The position numbers were made by a program, and so were the translations under genes. From Hydractinia symbiolongicarpus (Eukaryota; Cnidaria; Hydrozoa; Anthoathecata; Hydractiniidae): DNA of 64,000 bases. The stretch spans positions 868,001 to 932,000 of the forward strand of contig NC_079879.1 in the NCBI RefSeq assembly GCF_029227915.1, in the 5' to 3' direction. Below are positions 12,990 to 25,180 of the stretch, in pieces. Within the stretch, counting starts at the first letter, position 1, and every line of letters starts with the position of its first letter. The notes beneath the pieces were generated by a model. It made no database searches, was not told the origin of the DNA, and worked only from the letters and a program-made list of their open reading frames with translations.

Positions 12990-14607
12990 AACGCATGAGA
13001 CTTGTAGTATTCAAAAATGTTTTCATTTTTGATGGGACGCTGAATAGAATAAGTTTAATCGCCGGCAAACGAAAACCCGCGATTTCCCGTAAATCCCGAG
13101 CCTGGCCCGTATAGTCGAATGCATAGAAAGAAAGTACTCAGTCAGTAAACTGATTTACCGAACGATTCTTTAAATTATTTTTTCACCACCAAAACGCACG
13201 AGACTTGTAGTTCTCAAAAATGATTTCATTTTTGATGAGACGCTGAATAAAAGAAGTTTAATCGCCGGCAAACGAAAACCCGCGATTTTCCGTATATTAC
13301 GGAACCGGCCCGTCAAAAGTATACAAAGAAAGTACCCAGGAAGTAAACTCATTTCCCGAACGATTTTTTAAAATATTTTTTCACCACTAAAACGCACGAG
13401 ACTTGTAGTTTTTAAAAATGACTTCATTTTTGATGAGACGCTGAATAAAAGGAGTTTAATCTCCGGCAAACGAAAACCCGCGATTTCCCGTAGGTCCCGG
13501 ACCCGGCCCGTATAGTCAAAAGTATACAAAGAAAATACGCAGGGAGTAAACTCATTTCCCGAACGAGTCTCTAAATTATTTTTTCACCCCTAAAACGCAT
13601 GGGACTTGTAGTTTTCAAAAATGTTTTCATTTTTGATGGTACGCTGAATAGAAGAAGTTTAATCGCCGGCAAACGAAAACCCGCGATCTCCCGTAAATCC
13701 CGGGCCTGGCCCGTATAGTCGAATGCATACAAAGAAAGTACTCAGTCAGTAAACTGATTTCTCGAATGATTCTTTAAGTTATTTTTTCACCACTAAAACG
13801 CATGAGACTTGTAGTTTTCAAAAATGTTTTCATTCTTGATAAGACGCTGAAAAAAAAAGTTTAATCGCGGGCAAACGAAAACCCGAGATTTCCCGTAAAT
13901 CCCGGGCTTGGCCCCTATAGTCAAAAGTACACAAAAAAAGTACCCAGGCAGTAAACTTATTTTTGGAACGTTCTTTTGAATTATTTTTTCACCACTATAA
14001 CGCATGAGACTTGTAGTATTCAAAAATATTTTCACTTTTGATGGGACGCTGAATAGAATAAGTTTAATCGCCGGCAAACGAAAACCCGCGATTTCCCGTA
14101 AATCCCGAGCCTGGCCCGTATAGTCGAATGCATAGAAAGAAAGTACTCAGTCAGTAAACTGATTTACTGAACGATTCTTTAAATTATTTTTTCACCACTA
14201 AAACGCACGAGACTTGTAGTTCTCAAAAATGATTTCATTTTTGATGAGACACTGAATAAAAGGAGTTTAATCTCCGGCAAACGAAAACCCGCAATTTCCC
14301 GTAGGTCCGGGACCCGGCCCGTATAGTCAAAAATATACAAAGAAAATACGCAGGGAGTAAACTCATTTCCCGAACGATTCTTTAAATTATTATTTCACCA
14401 CTAAAACACATGGGACTTGTAGTTTTCAAAAATGTTTTCATTTTTGATGGGACGCTGAATAGAATAAGTTTAATCGCCGGCAAACGAAAACCCGCGATTT
14501 CCCGTAAATCCCGGGCCTGGCCCGTATAGTTAAATGCATAGAAAGAAAGTACTCAGTCAGTAAACTGATTTCCCGAACGATTCTTTAAATTATTTTTTCA
14601 CCACTAA
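12990..14607 (+). repeat. 1,618-bp (8-monomer) tandem duplication, unit 1
   Basis: Aligns to 14608-16225 at a constant offset of 1,618 bp with very few differences, for example GGAACCGG here and GGACCCGG in unit 2 near 13303/14921. The left limit is the T/A difference at 12989/14607. Includes the CGAGTCTCTAAATTA marker and an A-run monomer near 13788. Confidence 0.88.
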
Positions 14608-16225
14608 AACGCATGAGACTTGTAGTATTCAAAAATGTTTTCATTTTTGATGGGACGCTGAATAGAATAAGTTTAATCGCCGGCAAACGAAAACCCGCGA
14701 TTTCCCGTAAATCCCGAGCCTGGCCCGTATAGTCGAATGCATAGAAAGAAAGTACTCAGTCAGTAAACTGATTTACCGAACGATTCTTTAAATTATTTTT
14801 TCACCACCAAAACGCACGAGACTTGTAGTTCTCAAAAATGATTTCATTTTTGATGAGACGCTGAATAAAAGAAGTTTAATCGCCGGCAAACGAAAACCCG
14901 CGATTTTCCGTATATTACGGACCCGGCCCGTCAAAAGTATACAAAGAAAGTACCCAGGAAGTAAACTCATTTCCCGAACGATTTTTTAAAATATTTTTTC
15001 ACCACTAAAACGCACGAGACTTGTAGTTTTTAAAAATGACTTCATTTTTGATGAGACGCTGAATAAAAGGAGTTTAATCTCCGGCAAACGAAAACCCGCG
15101 ATTTCCCGTAGGTCCCGGACCCGGCCCGTATAGTCAAAAGTATACAAAGAAAATACGCAGGGAGTAAACTCATTTCCCGAACGAGTCTCTAAATTATTTT
15201 TTCACCCCTAAAACGCATGGGACTTGTAGTTTTCAAAAATGTTTTCATTTTTGATGGTACGCTGAATAGAAGAAGTTTAATCGCCGGCAAACGAAAACCC
15301 GCGATCTCCCGTAAATCCCGGGCCTGGCCCGTATAGTCGAATGCATACAAAGAAAGTACTCAGTCAGTAAACTGATTTCTCGAATGATTCTTTAAGTTAT
15401 TTTTTCACCACTAAAACGCATGAGACTTGTAGTTTTCAAAAATGTTTTCATTCTTGATAAGACGCTGAAAAAAAAAGTTTAATCGCGGGCAAACGAAAAC
15501 CCGAGATTTCCCGTAAATCCCGGGCTTGGCCCCTATAGTCAAAAGTACACAAAAAAAGTACCCAGGCAGTAAACTTATTTTTGGAACGTTCTTTTGAATT
15601 ATTTTTTCACCACTATAACGCATGAGACTTGTAGTATTCAAAAATATTTTCACTTTTGATGGGACGCTGAATAGAATAAGTTTAATCGCCGGCAAACGAA
15701 AACCCGCGATTTCCCGTAAATCCCGAGCCTGGCCCGTATAGTCGAATGCATAGAAAGAAAGTACTCAGTCAGTAAACTGATTTACTGAACGATTCTTTAA
15801 ATTATTTTTTCACCACTAAAACGCACGAGACTTGTAGTTCTCAAAAATGATTTCATTTTTGATGAGACACTGAATAAAAGGAGTTTAATCTCCGGCAAAC
15901 GAAAACCCGCAATTTCCCGTAGGTCCGGGACCCGGCCCGTATAGTCAAAAATATACAAAGAAAATACGCAGGGAGTAAACTCATTTCCCGAACGATTCTT
16001 TAAATTATTATTTCACCACTAAAACACATGGGACTTGTAGTTTTCAAAAATGTTTTCATTTTTGATGGGACGCTGAATAGAATAAGTTTAATCGCCGGCA
16101 AACGAAAACCCGCGATTTCCCGTAAATCCCGGGCCTGGCCCGTATAGTTAAATGCATAGAAAGAAAGTACTCAGTCAGTAAACTGATTTCCCGAACGATT
16201 CTTTAAATTATTTTTTCACCACTAA
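14608..16225 (+). repeat. 1,618-bp tandem duplication, unit 2
   Basis: Second copy, directly abutting the first. The exchange must lie in a 19-bp identical interval (14608-14626, AACGCATGAGACTTGTAGT), because 14607 differs from 12989 and 14627 differs from 16245. That interval is offsets 10-28 of the monomer. Confidence 0.88.
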
Positions 16226-17066
16226 AACGCATGAGACTTGTAGTTTACAAAAATGTTTTCATTTTTGATGAGACGCTGAATAAAAGAAGTTTAATCGCCG
16301 GCAAACGAAAACCCGCGATTTTCCGTATATCATGGACTCGGCCCGTATAGTCAAATGCATACAAAGAAAGTACCCAGGGAGTAAACTCATTTCCCGAACG
16401 ATTTTTTAAATTACTTTTTCACCACTAAAACGCATGAGACTTGTAATTTTCAAAAATGATTTCATTTTTGATGAGACGCTGAATAAAAGGAGTTTAATCG
16501 CCATCAAACGAAAACCCGCTATTTCCCGTAAATCCCGGGCCTGGCCCGTATAGTCGAATGCATACAAAGAAAGTACTCAGTCAGTAAACTGATTTCCCGA
16601 ACGATTCTTTAAATTATTTTTTCACCACTAAAACGCATGAGACTTGTAGTTTACAAAAATGTTTTCATTTTTGATGAGACGCTGAATAAAAGAAGTTTAA
16701 TCGCCGGCAAACGAAAATCCGCGATTTTCCGTATATCATGGACTCGGCCCGTATAGTCAAATGTATACAAAGAAAGTACCCAGGGAGTAAACTCATTTCC
16801 CGAACGAGTTTTTAAATTATTTTTTCACCACTAAAACGCATGAGACTTGTAGTTTTCAAAAATGATTTCATTTTTGATGACACGCTGAATAAAAGGAGTT
16901 TAATCGCCGGCAAACGAAAACCCGCGATTTCCCGTATATCCCGGACTCGGCCGTATAGTCGAATGTATACAAAGAAAGTACCCAAGGAGTAAACTGATTT
17001 CCCGAACGATTCTTTAAATTTTTTTTCACCACTAAAACGCATGAGACTTGTAGTTTACAAAATTAT
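15851..17066 (+). repeat. 1,216-bp (6-monomer) tandem duplication, unit 1
   Basis: Matches 17067-18283. It overlaps the end of the 1,618-bp duplication, so part of the 1,618-bp unit was itself re-duplicated. The left join lies in TTTCATTTTTGATGAGACAC, where the private GAGACAC (instead of GAGACGC) is shared by both copies. Unit 1 has lost one C near 16952 (CGGCCGTAT against CGGCCCGTAT). Confidence 0.85.
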
Positions 17067-18283
17067 TTTCATTTTTGATGAGACACTGAATAAAAGGAGT
17101 TTAATCTCCGGCAAACGAAAACCCGCAATTTCCCGTAGGTCCGGGACCCGGCCCGTATAGTCAAAAATATACAAAGAAAATACGCAGGGAGTAAACTCAT
17201 TTCCCGAACGATTCTTTAAATTATTATTTCACCACTAAAACGCATGGGACTTGTAGTTTTCAAAAATGTTTTCATTTTTGATGGGACGCTGAATAGAATA
17301 AGTTTAATCGCCGGCAAACGAAAACCCGCGATTTCCCGTAAATCCCGGGCCTGGCCCGTATAGTTGAATGCATAGAAAGAAAGTACTCAGTCAGTAAACT
17401 GATTTCCCGAACGATTCTTTAAATTATTTTTTCACCACTAAAACGCATGAGACTTGTAGTTTACAAAAATGTTTTCATTTTTGATGAGACGCTGAATAAA
17501 AGAAGTTTAATCGCCGGCAAACGAAAACCCGCGATTTTCCGTATATCATGGACTCGGCCCGTATAGTCAAATGCATACAAAGAAAGTACCCAGGGAGTAA
17601 ACTCATTTCCCGAACGATTTTTTAAATTACTTTTTCACCACTAAAACGCATGAGACTTGTAATTTTCAAAAATGATTTCATTTTTGATGAGACGCTGAAT
17701 AAAAGGAGTTTAATCGCCATCAAACGAAAACCCGCGATTTCCCGTAAATCCCGGGCCTGGCCCGTATAGTCGAATGCATACAAAGAAAGTACTCAGTCAG
17801 TAAACTGATTTCCCGAACGATTCTTTAAATTATTTTTTCACCACTAAAACGCATGAGACTTGTAGTTTACAAAAATGTTTTCATTTTTGATGAGACGCTG
17901 AATAAAAGAAGTTTAATCGCCGGCAAACGAAAATCCGCGATTTTCCGTATATCATGGACTCGGCCCGTATAGTCAAATGTATACAAAGAAAGTACCCAGG
18001 GAGTAAACTCATTTCCCGAACGAGTTTTTAAATTATTTTTTCACCACTAAAACGCATGAGACTTGTAGTTTTCAAAAATGATTTCATTTTTGATGAGACG
18101 CTGAATAAAAGGAGTTTAATCGCCGGCAAACGAAAACCCGCGATTTCCCGTATATCCCGGACTCGGCCCGTATAGTCGAATGTATACAAAGAAAGTACCC
18201 AAGGAGTAAACTGATTTCCCGAACGATTCTTTAAATTTTTTTTCACCACTAAAACGCATGAGACTTGTAGTTTACAAAATTAT
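17067..18283 (+). repeat. 1,216-bp tandem duplication, unit 2
   Basis: Second copy, 1,217 bp because it keeps the C missing in unit 1. The join with unit 1 produces a hybrid monomer starting at 17027. Its first 40 bp are of the CAAAATTATTTTC type and the rest is of the GAGACAC, AATCTCCGG type. Confidence 0.85.
18072..18093. other. Example of the monomer dyad (10-bp inverted repeat)
   Basis: Arms TCAAAAATGA and TCATTTTTGA separated by TT form a perfect 10-bp inverted repeat at offsets 31-52 of the monomer. Another common form (for example 12808-12829) has arms TCAAAAATG and CATTTTTGA around TTTT, so symmetry is kept although the centre differs. The GTTTATA and GTTTACA monomer types keep 8 bp of symmetry. 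Dyads in satellites are known to favour hairpin or cruciform structure; any role here is inference. Confidence 0.7.
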
Positions 18284-19055
18284 TTTTATTTTTGATGAGA
18301 CGCTGAATAAAAGAAGTTTAATCACCGGCAAACGAAAACCCGCGATTTTCCGTATATCACGGACTCGGCCCGTATAGTCAAAAGTATACAAAGAAAGTAC
18401 CCAGGGAGTAAACACATTTCCCGAACGATTTTTTAAATTATTTTTTCACCACTAAAACGCATGAGACTTGTAGTTTTCAAAAATGATTTCATTTTTGATG
18501 ACTCGCTGAATAAAAGGAGTTTAATCGCCGGCAAACGAAAAGACGCGATTTCCCGTAAATTCCGGACTCGGCCTGTATAGTCAAAAGTATACAAAGAAAG
18601 TACGCAGGGAGTAAACTCATTTCCCGAACGATTCTTTAAATTATTATTTCACCACTAAAACGCATGAGACTTGTAGTTTTCAAAAATGTTTTCATTCTTG
18701 ATAAGACGCTGAAAATAAAAAGTTTAATCGCGGGCAAACGAAAACCCGAGATTTCCCGAAAATCCCGGGCTTGGCCCCTATAGTCAAAAGTACACAAAGA
18801 AAGTACCCAGGCAGTAAACTCATTTTTGGAACGTTTTTTTGAATTATTTTTTCACCACTATAACGCATGAGACTTGTAGTATTCAAAAATGTTTTCATTT
18901 TTGATGGGACGCTGAATAGAAGAAGTTTAATCGCCGGCAAACGAAAACCCGCGATTTCCCGTAAATCCCGGGCCTGGCCCGTATAGTCGAATGCATACAA
19001 AGAAAGTACTCAGTCAGTAAACTCATTTCCCGAACGATTCTTTAAATTATTTTTT

Positions 19056-19232
19056 CACCACTAAAACGCATGAGACTTGTAATTTACAAAAATGTTTTCA
19101 TTTTTGATGAGACGCAAACTAAAACCCGCGATTTTCCGTATATCATGGACTCGGCCCGTATAGTTAAATGTATACAAAGAAAATACCCAGGGAGTAAACT
19201 CATTTCCCGAACGATTTTTAAAATTATTTTTT
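19056..19232 (+). repeat. 177-bp monomer with 26-bp internal deletion
   Basis: Reads GAGACGCAAACTAAAACCCG where full monomers have GACGC, then TGAATA...GCCGGC, then AAACGAAAACCCG. The 26 missing bases lie between two GC dinucleotides, which fits a microhomology deletion, and the next CG has become CT. The same deletion occurs at 20652, 40189, 51210, 56354, 60285 and 63404, so it arose once and was spread by array amplification. Confidence 0.88.
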
Positions 19233-20651
19233 CACCACTATAACGCATGAGACTTGTAGTTTTCAAAAATGATTTCATTTTTGATGAGACGCTGAATAAA
19301 AGGAGTTTAATCGCCGGCAAACGAAAACCCGCGATTTCCCGTATATCCCGGACTCGGCCCGTATAGTCGAATGTATACAAAGAAAGTACCCAAGGAGTAA
19401 ACTGATTTCCCGAACGATTCTTTAAATTTTTTTTCACCACTAAAACGCATGAGACTTGTAGTTTACAAAATTATTTTCATTTTTGATGAGACGCTGAATA
19501 AAAGAAGTTTAATCGCCGGCAAACGAAAACCCGCGATTTTCCGTATATCACGGACTCGGCCCGTATAGTCAAAAGTATACAAAGAAAGTACCCAGGGAGT
19601 AAACACATTTCCCGAACGATTTTTTAAATTATTTTTTCACCACTAAAACGCATAAGACTTGTAGTTTTCAAAAATGATTTCATTTTTGATGAGTCGCTGA
19701 ATAAAAGGAGTTTAATCGCCGGCAAACGAAAACACGCGATTTCCCGTAAATCCCGGACTCGGCCCGTATAGTCGAATGTATACAAAGAAAGTACCCAAGG
19801 AGTAAACTGATTTCCCGAACGATTCTTTAAATTTTTTTTCACCACTAAAACGCATGAGACTAGTAGTTTACAAAATTATTTTCATTTTTGATGAGACGCT
19901 GAATAAAAGAAGTTTAATCGCCGGCAAACGAAAACCCGCGATTTTCCGCATATCACGGACTCGGCCCGTATAGTCAAAAGTATACAAAGAAAGTACCCAG
20001 GGAGTAAACACATTTCCCGAACGTTTTTTTGAATTATTTTTTCACCACTATAACGCATGAGACTTGTAGTATTCAAAAATGTTTTCATTTTTGATGGGAC
20101 GCTGAATAGAAGAAGTTTAATCGCCGGCAAACGAAAACCCGCGATTTCCCGTAAATCCCGGACTCGGCCTGTATAGTCAAAAGTATACAAAGAAAGTACG
20201 CAGGGAGTAAACTCATTTCCCGAACGATTCTTTAAATTATTATTTCACCACTAAAACGCATGAGACTTGTAGTTTTCAAAAATGTTTTCATTCTTGATAA
20301 AACGCTGAAAAAAAAAAGTTTAATCGCGGGCAAACGAAAACCCGAGATTTCCCGAAAATCCCGGGCTTGGCCCCTATAGTCAAAAGTACACAAAGAAAGT
20401 ACCCAGGCAGTAAACTCATTTTTGGAACGTTTTTTTGAATTATTTTTTCACCACTATAACGCATGAGACTTGTAGTATTCAAAAATGTTTTCATTTTTGA
20501 TGGGACGCTGAATAAAAGAAGTTTAATCGCCGGCAAACGAAAACCCGCGATTTCCCGTAAATCCCGGGCCTGGCCCGTATAGTCGAATGCATTCAAAGAA
20601 AGTACTCAGTCAGTAAACTCATTTCCCGAACGATTCTTTAAATTATTTTTT

Positions 20652-20828
20652 CACCACTAAAACGCATGAGACTTGTAAGTTACAAAAATGTTTTCATTTT
20701 TGATGAGACGCAAACTAAAACCCGCGATTTTCCGTATATCATGGACTCGGCCCGTATAGTTAAATGTATACAAAGAAAATACCCAGGGAGTAAACTCATT
20801 TCCCGAACGATTTTTAAAATTATTTTTT
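20652..20828 (+). repeat. 177-bp deletion monomer, copy 2
   Basis: Same 26-bp deletion and same CT change as at 19056, in the matching place of the 1,596-bp HOR. It carries a private TTGTAAGTTAC near its start. Confidence 0.85.
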
Positions 20829-21031
20829 CACCACTATAACGCATGAGACTTGTAGTATTCAAAAAGGTTTTCATTTTTGATGGGACGCTGAATAAAAGGA
20901 GTTTAATCGCCTGCAAACGAAAACCCGCGATTTCCCGTAAATCCCGGGCCTGGCCCGTATAGTCGAATGCATAAAAAGAAAGTACTCAGTCAGTAAACTC
21001 ATTTCCCGAACGATTCTTTAAATTATTTTTT

Positions 21032-21134
21032 CACCACTAAAACGCATGAGACTTGTGTAGTGTAGTCGAATGCATACAAAGAAAGTACTCAGTCAGTAAT
21101 TTGATTTCCCGAACGATTTTTTAAATTATTTTTT
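21032..21134 (+). repeat. 103-bp truncated monomer
   Basis: Only the first about 25 bp and the last about 75 bp of the monomer remain. GACTTGT is joined to GTAGTGTAGTCGAATG, with GTAGT occurring twice at the join, which looks like a small filler or slippage product. The dyad, the GCCGGC palindrome and the CG-rich core are all missing. The identical junction occurs at 40568, 51589, 56733, 60664 and 63783. Confidence 0.88.
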
Positions 21135-23150
21135 CACCACTAAAACGCATGGGACTTGCAGTTTTCAAAAATGTTTTCATTTTTGATGAGACGTTGAATA
21201 AAAGGAGTTTAATCTCCGGCAAACGAAAACCCGCAATTTCCCGTAGGTCCGGGACCCGGCCCGTATAGTCAAAAGTATACAAAGAAAATACGCAGGGAGT
21301 AAACTCATTTCCCGAACGATTCTTTAAATTATTATTTCACCACTAAAACGCATGGGACTTGTAGTTTTCAAAAATGTTTTCATTTTTGATGGGACGCTGA
21401 ATAGAAGAAGTTTAATCGCCGGCAAACGAAAACCCGCGATCTCCCGTAAATGCCGGGCCTGGCCCGTATAGTCGAATGCATACAAAGAAAGTACTCAGTT
21501 AGTAAACTGATTTCTCGAACGATTCTTTAAGTTATTTTTTCACCACTAAAACGCATGAGACTTGTAGTTTTCAAAAATGTTTTCATTCTTGATAAGAAGC
21601 TGAAAAAAAAAAGTTTAATCGCGGGCAAACGAAAACCCGAGGTTTCCCGTAAATCCCGGGCTTGGCCCATATAGTTAAAGGTACACAAAAAAAGTACCCA
21701 GGTAGTAAACTCATTTTTGGAATGTTCTTTTGAATTATTTTTTCACCACTGTAACGCATGAGACTTGTAGTATTCAAAAATGTTTTCATTTTTGATGGGA
21801 CGCTGAATAGAATAAGTTTAATCGCCGGCAAACGAAAACCCGCGATTTCCCGTAAATCCCGGGCCTGGCCCGTATAGTTGAATGCATAGAAAGAAAGTAC
21901 TCAGTCAGTAAACTGATTTCCCGAACGATTCTTTAAATTATTTTTTCACCACTAAAACGCATGAGACTTGTAGTTTACAAAAATGTTTTCATTTTTGATG
22001 AGACGCTGAATAAAAGAAGTTTAATCGCCGGCAAACGAAAACCCGCGATTTTTCGTATATCATGGACTCGGCCCGTATAGTCAAATGCATACAAAGAAAG
22101 TACCCAGGGAGTAAACTCATTTCCCGAACGATTTTTTAAATTACTTTTTCACCACTAAAACGCATGAGACTTGTAGTTTTCAAAAATGATTTCATTTTTG
22201 ATGAGACGCTGAATAAAAGGAGTTTAATCGCCGGCAAACGAAAACCCGCGATTTCCCGTAAATCCCGGGCCTGGCCCGTATAGTCGAATGCATACAGAGA
22301 AAGTACTCAGTCAGTAAACTGATTTCCCGAACGATTCTTTAAATTATTTTTTCACCACTAAAACGCATGAGACTTGTAGTTTACAAAAATGTTTTCATTT
22401 TTGATGAGACGCTGAATAAAAGAAGTTTAATCGCCGGCAAACGAAAACCCGCGATTTTCCGTATAACATGGACTCGGTCCGTATAGTCAAATGTATACAT
22501 AGAAAGTACCCAGGGAGTAAACTCATTTCCCGAACGAGTTTTAAAATTATTTTTTCACCACTAAAACGCATGAGACTTGTAGTTTTCAAAAATGATTTCA
22601 TTTTTGATGAGACGCTGAATAAAAGGAGTTTAATCGCCGGCAAACGAAAACCCGCGATTTCCCGTATATCCCGGACTCGGCCGTATAGTCGAATGTATAC
22701 AAAGAAAGTACCCAGGGAGTAAACTGATTTCCCGAACGATTCTTTAAATTTTTTTTCACCACTAAAACGCATGAGACTTGTAGTTTACAAAAATATTTTC
22801 ATTTTTGATGAGACGCTGAAAAAAAGAAGGTTAATCGCCGGCAAACGAAAACCCGCGATTTTCCGTATATCACGGACTCGGCCCGTATAGTCAAAAGTAT
22901 ACAAAGAAAGTACCCAGGGAGTAAACCCATTTCCCGAACGATTTTTTAAATTATTTTTTCACCACTAAAACGCACGAGACTTGTAGTTTTCAAAAATGAT
23001 TTTATTTTTCATGAGACGCTGAATAAAAGGAGTTTAATCTCCGGCAAACGAAAACCCGCGATTTCCCGTAGGTCCCGGACCCGGCCCGTATAGTCAAAAG
23101 TATACAAAGAAAGTACCCAGGGAGTGAACTCATTTCCCAAACGATGCTTG
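21135..23150 (+). repeat. Mixed satellite monomers, about ten
   Basis: Monomers start at 21135, 21338, 21541, 21744, 21947, 22149, 22352, 22554, 22757 and 22959. The order GACGTTG monomer, GATCTCCC monomer, A-run monomer and CACTGTAACG monomer (21135-21946) is the same as at 40874-41684, 51895-52705 and 57041-57849, so these belong to one dispersed HOR module. No tandem duplication is visible within this stretch. Confidence 0.78.
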
Positions 23151-24165
23151 AAATTATTTTTTCACCACTAAAACGCATGAGACTTGTAGTTTTCAAAAAT
23201 GATTTCATTTTTGATGAGACGCCGAATAAAAGGAGTTTAATCTCCGGCAAACAAAAACCCGCGATTTCCCGTAAATCCCGGCCCCGGCCCGTATAGTCGA
23301 ATGTATACAAAGAAAGTAAACTGGGAGTAAACTCATTTCCCGAACGATTTTTTAAATTAATTTTTTACCACTAAAACGCATAAGACTTGTAGTTTTCAAA
23401 AACGATTTCATTTTTAATGAGACGCTGAATAAAAGAAGTTTAATCGCCGGCAAACAAAAACCCCCGATTTCCCGTAAATCCCGGGCTTGGCCAGTATAGT
23501 CGAATATATACGAAGAAAGTACCTAGAGAGTAAACTCATTTCCCGAACGATTTTTTAAATTATTTTTTCACCACTAAAACGCAGGAGACTTGTAGTTTTC
23601 AAAAATGATTTCATTTTTGATGAGACGCTGAATAAAAGAAGTTTAATCGCCGGCAAACGAAAACCCCCGATTTCCCGTAAATCCCGGACTCGTCCCGTGT
23701 AGTCAAAAGTATACAAAGAAAGTATGCAGGGAGTAAACTCATTTCCCGAACGATTCTTTAAATTATTTTTTCACCACTAAAACGCACGAGACTTGTAGTT
23801 CTCAAAAATGATTTCATTTTTGATGAGACGCTGAATAAAAGAAGTTTAATCGCCGGCAAACGAAAACCCGCGATTTTCCGTATATCACGGACCCGGCCCG
23901 TATAATCAAAAGTATACAAAGAAAGTACCCTGGAAGTAAACTCATTTCCCGAACGATTTTTTAAATTATTTTTTCACCACTAAAACGCACGAGACTTGTA
24001 GTTTTCAAAAATGACTTTATTTTTGATGAGACGCTGAATAAAAGGAGTTTAATCTCCGGCAAACGAAAACCCGCGATTTCCCGTAGGTCCCGGACCCGGC
24101 CCGTATAGTCAAAAGTATACAAAGAAAATACGCAGGGAGTAAACTCATTTCCCGAACGAGTCTCT
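23151..24165 (+). repeat. 1,015-bp (5-monomer) tandem duplication, unit 1
   Basis: Matches 24166-25180 at constant offset 1,015. Private words shared by both are GACGCCGAATA (23219 and 24234), CGTCCCGTGTAG and GAATATATACGAAG. A few single-base differences exist, such as GGCCCCGG here and GGACCCGG in unit 2. Confidence 0.87.
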
Positions 24166-25180
24166 AAATTATTTTTTCACCACTAAAACGCATGAGACTT
24201 GTAGTTTTCAAAAATGATTTCATTTTTGATGAGACGCCGAATAAAAGGAGTTTAATCTCCGGCAAACAAAAACCCGCGATTTCCCGTAAATCCCGGACCC
24301 GGCCCGTATAGTCGAATGTATACAAAGAAAGTAAACTGGGAGTAAACTCATTTCCCGAACGATTTTTTAAATTAATTTTTTACCACTAAAACGCATAAGA
24401 CTTGTAGTTTTCAAAAACGATTTCATTTTTAATGAGACGCTGAATAAAAGAAGTTTAATCGCCGGCAAACAAAAACCCCCGATTTCCCGTAAATCCCGGG
24501 CTTGGCCAGTATAGTCGAATATATACGAAGAAAGTACCTAGAGAGTAAACTCATTTCCCGAACGATTTTTTAAATTATTTTTTCACCACTAAAACGCAGG
24601 AGACTTGTAGTTTTCAAAAATGATTTCATTTTTGATGAGACGCTGAATAAAAGAAGTTTAATCGCCGGCAAACGAAAACCCCCGATTTCCCGTAAATCCC
24701 GGACTCGTCCCGTGTAGTCAAAAGTATACAAAGAAAGTATGCAGGGAGTAAACTCATTTCCCGAACGATTCTTTAAATTATTTTTTCACCACTAAAACGC
24801 ACGAGACTTGTAGTTCTCAAAAATGATTTCATTTTTGATGAGACGCTGAATAAAAGAAGTTTAATCGCCGGCAAACGAAAACCCGCGATTTTCCGTATAT
24901 CACGGACCCGGCCCGTATAATCAAAAGTATACAAAGAAAGTACCCTGGAAGTAAACTCATTTCCCGAACGATTTTTTAAATTATTTTTTCACCACTAAAA
25001 CGCACGAGACTTGTAGTTTTCAAAAATGACTTCATTTTTGATGAGACGCTGAATAAAAGGAGTTTAATCTCCGGCAAACGAAAACCCGCGATTTCCCGTA
25101 GGTCCCGGACCCGGCCCGTATAGTCAAAAGTATACAAAGAAAATACGCAGGGAGTAAACTCATTTCCCGAACGAGTCTCT
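24166..25180 (+). repeat. 1,015-bp tandem duplication, unit 2
   Basis: Second copy. The exchange interval is 24166-24194 (29 bp), spanning the last 12 bp of one monomer and the first 17 of the next, bounded by a G/T difference on the left (23150/24165) and an A/G difference on the right (24195/25210). Confidence 0.87.

Larger units (their letters stand above)
18042..21031 (+). repeat. 1,596-bp (8-monomer) HOR, about two units
   Basis: Monomers at 18042, 18244, 18447, 18650, 18853, 19056 and 19233 are matched in order by those at 19638, 19840, 20043, 20246, 20449, 20652 and 20829. The period is 1,596 bp because one member is a shortened 177-bp monomer. Identity is highest from about 18565 to 19258 (matching about 20161 to 20854) and lower on either side, so parts have diverged or been converted since. 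Confidence 0.8.
20246..21946 (+). repeat. Dispersed HOR module, copy 1
   Basis: Ordered set: A-run monomer (20246), CACTATAACG monomer (20449), 177-bp monomer (20652), full monomer (20829), 103-bp monomer (21032), GACGTTG monomer, GATCTCCC monomer, A-run monomer, CACTGTAACG monomer. The same order recurs at 39784, 50805, 55949 and 59879, and begins again at 62998. This copy lacks one monomer that the others have directly after the 103-bp member. Confidence 0.8.

Noticed and set aside
21032-21134. Short monomer as an insertion or boundary with unique DNA
   Set aside because: All but a few junction bases are monomer sequence in normal orientation and phase, so it is a deleted monomer rather than foreign DNA.
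22468-22722. Plus-strand open reading frames (also 56165-56362, 60096-60293 and 63215-63412)
   Set aside because: Same satellite DNA read on the other strand. The three 65-codon copies are identical only because they sit in repeated HOR units.
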